Under the pieces are notes generated by a model. It did no database searches. It worked only from the letters and a program-made list of their open reading frames with translations, and was not told where the DNA came from. The position numbers and the translations under genes are program-made. Below are positions 4,041 through 6,987 of a stretch of 6,987 nt of DNA, one piece after another (within the stretch, counting starts at the first letter, position 1; each line of letters opens with the position of its first letter). The DNA comes from Treponema sp. (lineage in GTDB: Bacteria > Spirochaetota > Spirochaetia > Treponematales > Breznakiellaceae), in the NCBI GenBank assembly GCA_031263435.1, contig JAISFT010000047.1:1-6987 (forward strand). Direction: 5' to 3'.

Positions 4041-6146
4041 ATGACTGAACTTATGGCGGAACTGGTACTACAACTGGGGGTGATTCTGTTCGCCGTCCGG
4101 TTTGGCGGGCGGCTGGCAAAAAAGGTGGGAATTCCCCCGGTGCTGGGGGAACTTCTGGCGGGGATACTGATTGGTCCCTATGCGCTGGGGGGTATCCCGC
4201 TGCCGGGCTTTCCCCGGGGACTCTTTGGCTTGGGACTCTCCGGCGCAGGTTTTTCCGGCGCCGAACTTTCCGGTTCGGGGGCCTCCGCGACGGTGGTAAC
4301 GCCGGAACTCTACGCCTTTGCCACAGTTGCTTCTATAATCCTGCTCTTTGTTTCCGGGCTGGAAACGGACCTGGGACTTTTCCTGCGTTATTCCGTGGCC
4401 GGCGGCCTTATCGGCCTTGGGGGGGTGATCTTTTCCTTTGCCCTTGGGGATCTGGCAGGGGTGCTGCTGTTCCACAGTTCTCTTATGGATCCCCGCTGCC
4501 TGTTTTTGGGCATCCTCTCCACCGCCACCTCCGTCGGCATTACCGCACGGATCCTTTCGGACCAGAAGAAGATGGACTCCCCCGAGGGGGTTACGATCCT
4601 TGCGGCGGCGGTTTTTGACGATGTGCTGGGCATTATCGCCCTGGCGGTGGTGCTGGGGCTTGTGGCGGTACTGAACGAGGGCCAGGGCGGCCCGGAACCT
4701 CTGGTGATTCTGGCGATTGCGGGCAAGGCATTTGGCATCTGGCTGGGCTTTTCCGCCCTGGGGCTTATCTTTTCCCGGCACATTGCCGCCTTTTTGAAAA
4801 GTTTTAAGCACAGCCACGATTTTATGGTCCTTGCCCTGGGCATCGCCCTGATCCTGGCGGGGTTCTTTGAAAAACAGGGGCTGGCCATGATCATCGGCGC
4901 CTATATTACCGGCCTTTCCCTGTCCAAGACCGATATTGCCCCGGTGATCCAGGAACGGGTCCACGGGCTCTACGAGTTCTTTGTCCCCATCTTTTTTGCC
5001 GTCATGGGTATGATGGTTAACGTGCGGGAGATTCTTTCGCCGCCGGTGCTGCTGTTCGGCGCGGTATACACGCTGGGGGCTATGGTTGCCAAGGTAATAG
5101 GCTGCGGCGGCCCCGCCCTGCTCCTGGGTTTTAACCCCCGGGGGGCCCTGCGGATTGGAACCGGCATGGTGCCCCGGGGGGAGGTGGCCCTTATCATCGC
5201 GGGCATTGGCCTTGCCTCGGGGATTCTGGATACGGCCCTCTTCGGGGTTGTCATCCTGATGACCCTGATCACCACCCTGGCTGCGCCCCCCCTCCTCAGC
5301 CTTACCCTTAAGATCCCCGGTTTGGGAACCAGGAATCCGGTCAAGCCCGGGGACCATGCCGGCAGTTCCTGGGATTTTCACGATGACGACATTGCGGATA
5401 TGGTTACCGACGCCCTGCTCAAGGCGCTGCGGGCGGAAGGTTTTTATGTCCAGGTTATGAACATCGACGAGGGGCTTTCCCAGGCCCGGAAAGACGACAT
5501 TGCCCTTTCCATTACCCGCGCCGGGAGTACCCTGACCATTGAGACCGCCGGGGCGGATATGCCCTTTGTGCGGACCGCTGTTTACGAGATAATGCTCCGC
5601 CTGAGCGAAACCATGCAGAAACTTAAAGCCGCCGCGGACCCTGCCGCCATGCGGAAGGAACTGCTGGAAGGCCGGGGCAGGACTACCCAGGAACTGCTGG
5701 AGCTTGTTACCGAAGAATGTACCTCTACGGAACTGCGGGGGGACACCAAGGAGGCGGTGCTTACCGAACTGGTGGACCTTCTGGCGGCCCACGGCAAACT
5801 GGAAGACCGGGACCTGGTGCTTCACGATATTTTTGAGCGGGAAAAATCTATGAGTACCGGCATGCAGTACGGCGTCGCCCTGCCCCATGCCAAGAGCGAA
5901 GGGGTCAAGGATATCTGCGTCGCCGTGGGGATTAAGCAGCCCGGCATTGAGTTTGAGTCCATCGACGGCGAAAAGTCCCGGCTCTTTATCATGGTGGTTT
6001 CCCCCCGGAAGGTCTCCGGTCCCCATATCCAGTTTCTTGCCGCCATCGGCACAGTCTTGCAGGACGAGACGATCCGGGAACAGGTGATCCGCTGCAGCTC
6101 CCCCCGGCAGGTAGTAGATCTGCTGCACCGGGGAACCGGTTCATGA
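4041..6146 (+). CDS. CPA2 cation:proton antiporter fused to a PTS EIIA (type 2) domain
   Basis: An inner-membrane Na+ or K+/H+ exchanger with a cytoplasmic C-terminus. Residues are numbered from the upstream ATG at 4035 (703 aa). Residues 10-430 are a chain of about 12 hydrophobic helices of the Na+/H+ exchanger fold, with PPVLGELLAGILIGP at 34-48 typical of CPA2 proteins, the ion-binding pair Asp195-Asp196 in AAVFDDVLGI and the conserved MVPRGEVALI at 378-387. The double Asp suggests electrogenic exchange by family analogy. Residues 445-535 are a soluble domain I cannot name. About 550-698 is an EIIA domain of the fructose/mannitol/nitrogen-PTS type, with the phosphorylatable His618 in GVALPHAKSEG. 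Phosphate arriving from HPr or an NPr-like protein could thus switch ion transport. A Ser/Gly-rich insertion with three pentapeptide repeats lies at 68-82. It is probably the second gene of a unit with the URO-D family gene. Family membership is firm; ion and regulation are inferred. Confidence 0.9.
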   Translation: MTELMAELVLQLGVILFAVRFGGRLAKKVGIPPVLGELLAGILIGPYALGGIPLPGFPRGLFGLGLSGAGFSGAELSGSGASATVVTPELYAFATVASIILLFVSGLETDLGLFLRYSVAGGLIGLGGVIFSFALGDLAGVLLFHSSLMDPRCLFLGILSTATSVGITARILSDQKKMDSPEGVTILAAAVFDDVLGIIALAVVLGLVAVLNEGQGGPEPLVILAIAGKAFGIWLGFSALGLIFSRHIAAFLKSFKHSHDFMVLALGIALILAGFFEKQGLAMIIGAYITGLSLSKTDIAPVIQERVHGLYEFFVPIFFAVMGMMVNVREILSPPVLLFGAVYTLGAMVAKVIGCGGPALLLGFNPRGALRIGTGMVPRGEVALIIAGIGLASGILDTALFGVVILMTLITTLAAPPLLSLTLKIPGLGTRNPVKPGDHAGSSWDFHDDDIADMVTDALLKALRAEGFYVQVMNIDEGLSQARKDDIALSITRAGSTLTIETAGADMPFVRTAVYEIMLRLSETMQKLKAAADPAAMRKELLEGRGRTTQELLELVTEECTSTELRGDTKEAVLTELVDLLAAHGKLEDRDLVLHDIFEREKSMSTGMQYGVALPHAKSEGVKDICVAVGIKQPGIEFESIDGEKSRLFIMVVSPRKVSGPHIQFLAAIGTVLQDETIREQVIRCSSPRQVVDLLHRGTGS
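4236..4280 (+). repeat. Three tandem 15-base repeats inside the antiporter gene
   Basis: Three in-frame 15-base units at 4236-4250, 4251-4265 and 4266-4280 encode LSGAG, FSGAE and LSGSG. Each contains TCCGG at the same place. They fall in a loop between the first hydrophobic segments and the next membrane helix, where length variation would be tolerated. Confidence 0.6.
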
Positions 6147-6186
6147 CGAATGATTATACGCCATCATCATGGAATACTGGGCGCAT

Positions 6187-6225
6187 CCCCGGCCCAAGGC
6201 AACCTCCGGTTACCATGGGCCGGGG
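6187..6225 (-). repeat. Long stem-loop after box C, copy 2
   Basis: CCCCGGCCCA (6187-6196) pairs exactly with TGGGCCGGGG (6216-6225). Inside, past an A/A mismatch, 6198-6204 pairs with 6208-6214 around a TCC loop. The single inner mismatch (C6200/A6212) becomes a G-U pair in minus-strand RNA, which agrees with the orientation of box C here. There is no T-run on either side, so it is a weak candidate for a terminator. Confidence 0.7.
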
Positions 6226-6245
6226 ACCGGGCTATCCGCTCCAAT
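6224..6245 (-). repeat. Conserved box C, copy 2
   Basis: The reverse complement matches 1221-1242 at 21 of 22 positions. In its own reading direction it is followed directly by the stem-loop 6225-6187, mirroring the box C plus hairpin arrangement at 1221-1266 although the two stems differ in sequence. Confidence 0.75.
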
Positions 6246-6268
6246 AAAAACGCCCTTCTCCCGGGAGT

Positions 6269-6307
6269 GGAGTTTGAGCCAATCCTGCCGGGATTGGCTC
6301 AAACTCC
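6269..6307. repeat. Perfect 17-bp stem-loop
   Basis: GGAGTTTGAGCCAATCC at 6269-6285 pairs without mismatch with 6291-6307 around a TGCCG loop. It is one of the most stable palindromes in the window. It sits between boxes C and B, where the first locus has its three-arm structure. No T-run follows directly, although the next hairpin has one. Confidence 0.8.
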
Positions 6308-6310
6308 GAA

Positions 6311-6336
6311 AATAAAAACGCTTTAGCGTTTTTATT
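6311..6336. terminator. Likely bidirectional intrinsic terminator
   Basis: AATAAAAACGC (6311-6321) pairs with GCGTTTTTATT (6326-6336) around a TTTA loop. The short CGC/GCG core is flanked by an A-run on one side and a T-run on the other, so each strand reads as a hairpin with a U-tract. It lies between convergent genes, 165 bases after the antiporter stop and 111 bases beyond the acetyltransferase stop, and could end both transcripts. The GC core is only three pairs plus A-T pairs, which makes it modest in strength. Confidence 0.5.
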
Positions 6337-6359
6337 CCGCTTCTATCCCTTGCGCGGGC
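6335..6359 (-). repeat. Conserved box B, copy 2
   Basis: The exact reverse complement of 928-952 over 25 bases. In its own direction it directly follows the hairpin 6390-6357, as copy 1 directly follows the hairpin 899-930. The last two bases overlap the terminator-like stem. Confidence 0.8.
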
Positions 6360-6390
6360 AGCGGCATGGCCATTTGGCCATGCCGCTGCC
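6357..6390. repeat. Perfect 15-bp stem-loop joined to box B, copy 2
   Basis: GGCAGCGGCATGGCC at 6357-6371 pairs exactly with GGCCATGCCGCTGCC at 6376-6390 around an ATTT loop. It begins and ends GGC...GCC like the hairpin before box B copy 1, but the rest of the stem is unrelated in sequence. Confidence 0.8.
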
Positions 6391-6393
6391 TTT

Positions 6394-6414
6394 GGCGGGG
6401 GCGCTGCCCCTGCC
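6394..6414 (+). repeat. GC-rich stem-loop
   Basis: GGCGGGGGC (6394-6402) pairs with GCCCCTGCC (6406-6414) around a GCT loop, with one G-T wobble. It lies just outside the collinear element and before the end of the acetyltransferase gene. A smaller TTACG/CGTAA palindrome (6425-6429 with 6436-6440) follows. Confidence 0.5.
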
Positions 6415-6447
6415 CGCAGGGCTCTTACGGCCTGGCGTAAAGAAAGC

Positions 6448-6987
6448 CTAATCGTTCATTAGTGTGCGGATTATTTTGCAGGGATTGCCGACCGCCAAAC
6501 TATTGGGAGGAATGTCCTTTGTAACGACACTGCCTGCACCGATTACACTATTCTCACCGATGGTTACCCCCGGCAGTATAATAGCTCCTGCGCAAATCCA
6601 GACATTGTCACCGATATTTACCGGGTGGGTATATTCCAATCCTGCCAAACGTTGTTTTACATCCATTGCATGTTCTTCTGTTATAATGCAGACATTCGGC
6701 GCAATGAAAACGCTATTTCCAATTGTAATTTTCCCGCTGTCCATAAGCTTGCAATTGACATTGAGAAAAAAGTTATCCCCCACCTCCGTATTATACCCGT
6801 AAGTGCAAAAAAGCGGTTGCTCCACAACACAGTTAGCTCCGGCCTTGCCCAACAATCCACGTATAGCAAGCTGCCGTGCATAGCGGTCCAGCGGATATAA
6901 TTTATTGTAATAATATAACTTTTTAATAGTCACTTCGCGATCCGATACAAGCTCAGGGTCGCCGGGCTGATACAACATCCCCGCATG
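6448..6987 (-). CDS. Maltose/galactoside O-acetyltransferase family protein (5' end beyond the window)
   Basis: An acetyl-CoA-dependent sugar O-acetyltransferase of the Maa/LacA type, a left-handed parallel beta-helix trimer. Numbering from the ATG at 6978-6976 (176 residues), the N-terminal Maa-type segment reads YQPGDPELVSDRE (3-15), followed by hexapeptide repeats such as VGDNFF, IGNSVF, IGDNVW and IGENSVIGAGSVVTKD. His103 in TEEHAMD is the likely catalytic base. The end GNPCKIIRTL is typical of the family. Family members usually have a few residues (often M-AG) before the Y/DP-DPEL motif. The frame stays open upstream to the window edge (His-Ala-Gly before Met), so the true start probably lies past 6987. 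The stop is at 6450-6448. Composition is AT-richer than the other genes (75 G+C of 180 at 6661-6840, against 38 of 60 at 4621-4680), which may reflect acquisition. The acceptor sugar cannot be read. Confidence 0.87.
   Translation of the reverse strand, partial: HAGMLYQPGDPELVSDREVTIKKLYYYNKLYPLDRYARQLAIRGLLGKAGANCVVEQPLFCTYGYNTEVGDNFFLNVNCKLMDSGKITIGNSVFIAPNVCIITEEHAMDVKQRLAGLEYTHPVNIGDNVWICAGAIILPGVTIGENSVIGAGSVVTKDIPPNSLAVGNPCKIIRTLMND

Larger units (their letters stand above)
6147..6447. other. 301-base convergent intergenic region: hairpin array
   Basis: Between the antiporter (plus strand) and the acetyltransferase (minus strand) I find at least five stem-loops in a row (6187-6225, 6269-6307, 6311-6336, 6357-6390, 6394-6414) together with minus-strand copies of boxes C and B. 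A 35-codon open frame starting in the overlapping ATGA at 6143 runs into the first hairpin and is probably not a gene. On the minus strand the order hairpin, box B, hairpins, box C, hairpin repeats the arrangement of 899-1266. Confidence 0.7.

Noticed and set aside
4068..6128. A 686-codon open frame on the strand opposite the antiporter gene
   Set aside because: It is a shadow of the GC-rich codon use of the antiporter, whose family motifs fix the coding strand. The antisense product is rich in Gly, Gln, His and Arg and shows no family motif.

Overview
This 7 kb stretch of a bacterial chromosome holds four complete or nearly complete genes, the last codons of a fifth, and two long non-coding regions full of hairpins. 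Gene content (a CPA2 antiporter fused to a PTS IIA domain, a long RlmI-type methyltransferase, a corrinoid-type uroporphyrinogen decarboxylase family protein) and the GC-rich coding style fit an anaerobic host-associated bacterium. My best guess is a spirochaete of the Treponema group. That assignment is inference; there is no rRNA or other phylogenetic marker here.

Layout: 2-73 is the tail of an upstream gene. 98-685 encodes a TetR/AcrR regulator. 686-1385 has no credible gene but contains a dense structured repeat. 1386-2822 encodes a PUA-domain SAM-dependent rRNA methyltransferase with a GTG start. 2823-2972 holds a shortened copy of part of the repeat and a possible promoter. 2973-3998 (uroporphyrinogen decarboxylase/methylcobamide methyltransferase family) and 4041-6146 (antiporter-EIIA fusion) lie 42 bases apart and look like a two-gene transcription unit. 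6147-6447 is a second hairpin array including a likely bidirectional terminator. 6448-6987, on the minus strand, is a maltose/galactoside O-acetyltransferase family gene whose start probably lies beyond the window; it is clearly more AT-rich than its neighbours.

The most unusual feature is the repeat system. Two short conserved boxes, B (25 bases) and C (22 bases), occur at 928-952 and 1221-1242 on the plus strand. They occur again in the same order at 6335-6359 and 6224-6245 on the minus strand. At each locus box B directly follows a stem-loop and box C directly precedes one, but the stem sequences differ between loci, so the boxes are constant and the hairpins variable. In the first copy the space between B and C folds by hand into a three-arm structure (961-1215) with one arm of about 52 paired positions (976-1027 with 1112-1163). 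A third, reduced relative sits at 2828-2884. The copies are inverted and bracket the methyltransferase, uroporphyrinogen decarboxylase family and antiporter genes. This may be a non-autonomous mobile repeat, a structured RNA, or both; no transposase or reverse transcriptase is visible.

Functionally, no single pathway joins the genes. The regulator most likely acts on the gene upstream or on itself. The two-gene unit pairs a possible methyl-transfer enzyme with an ion antiporter that may respond to PTS phosphorylation.
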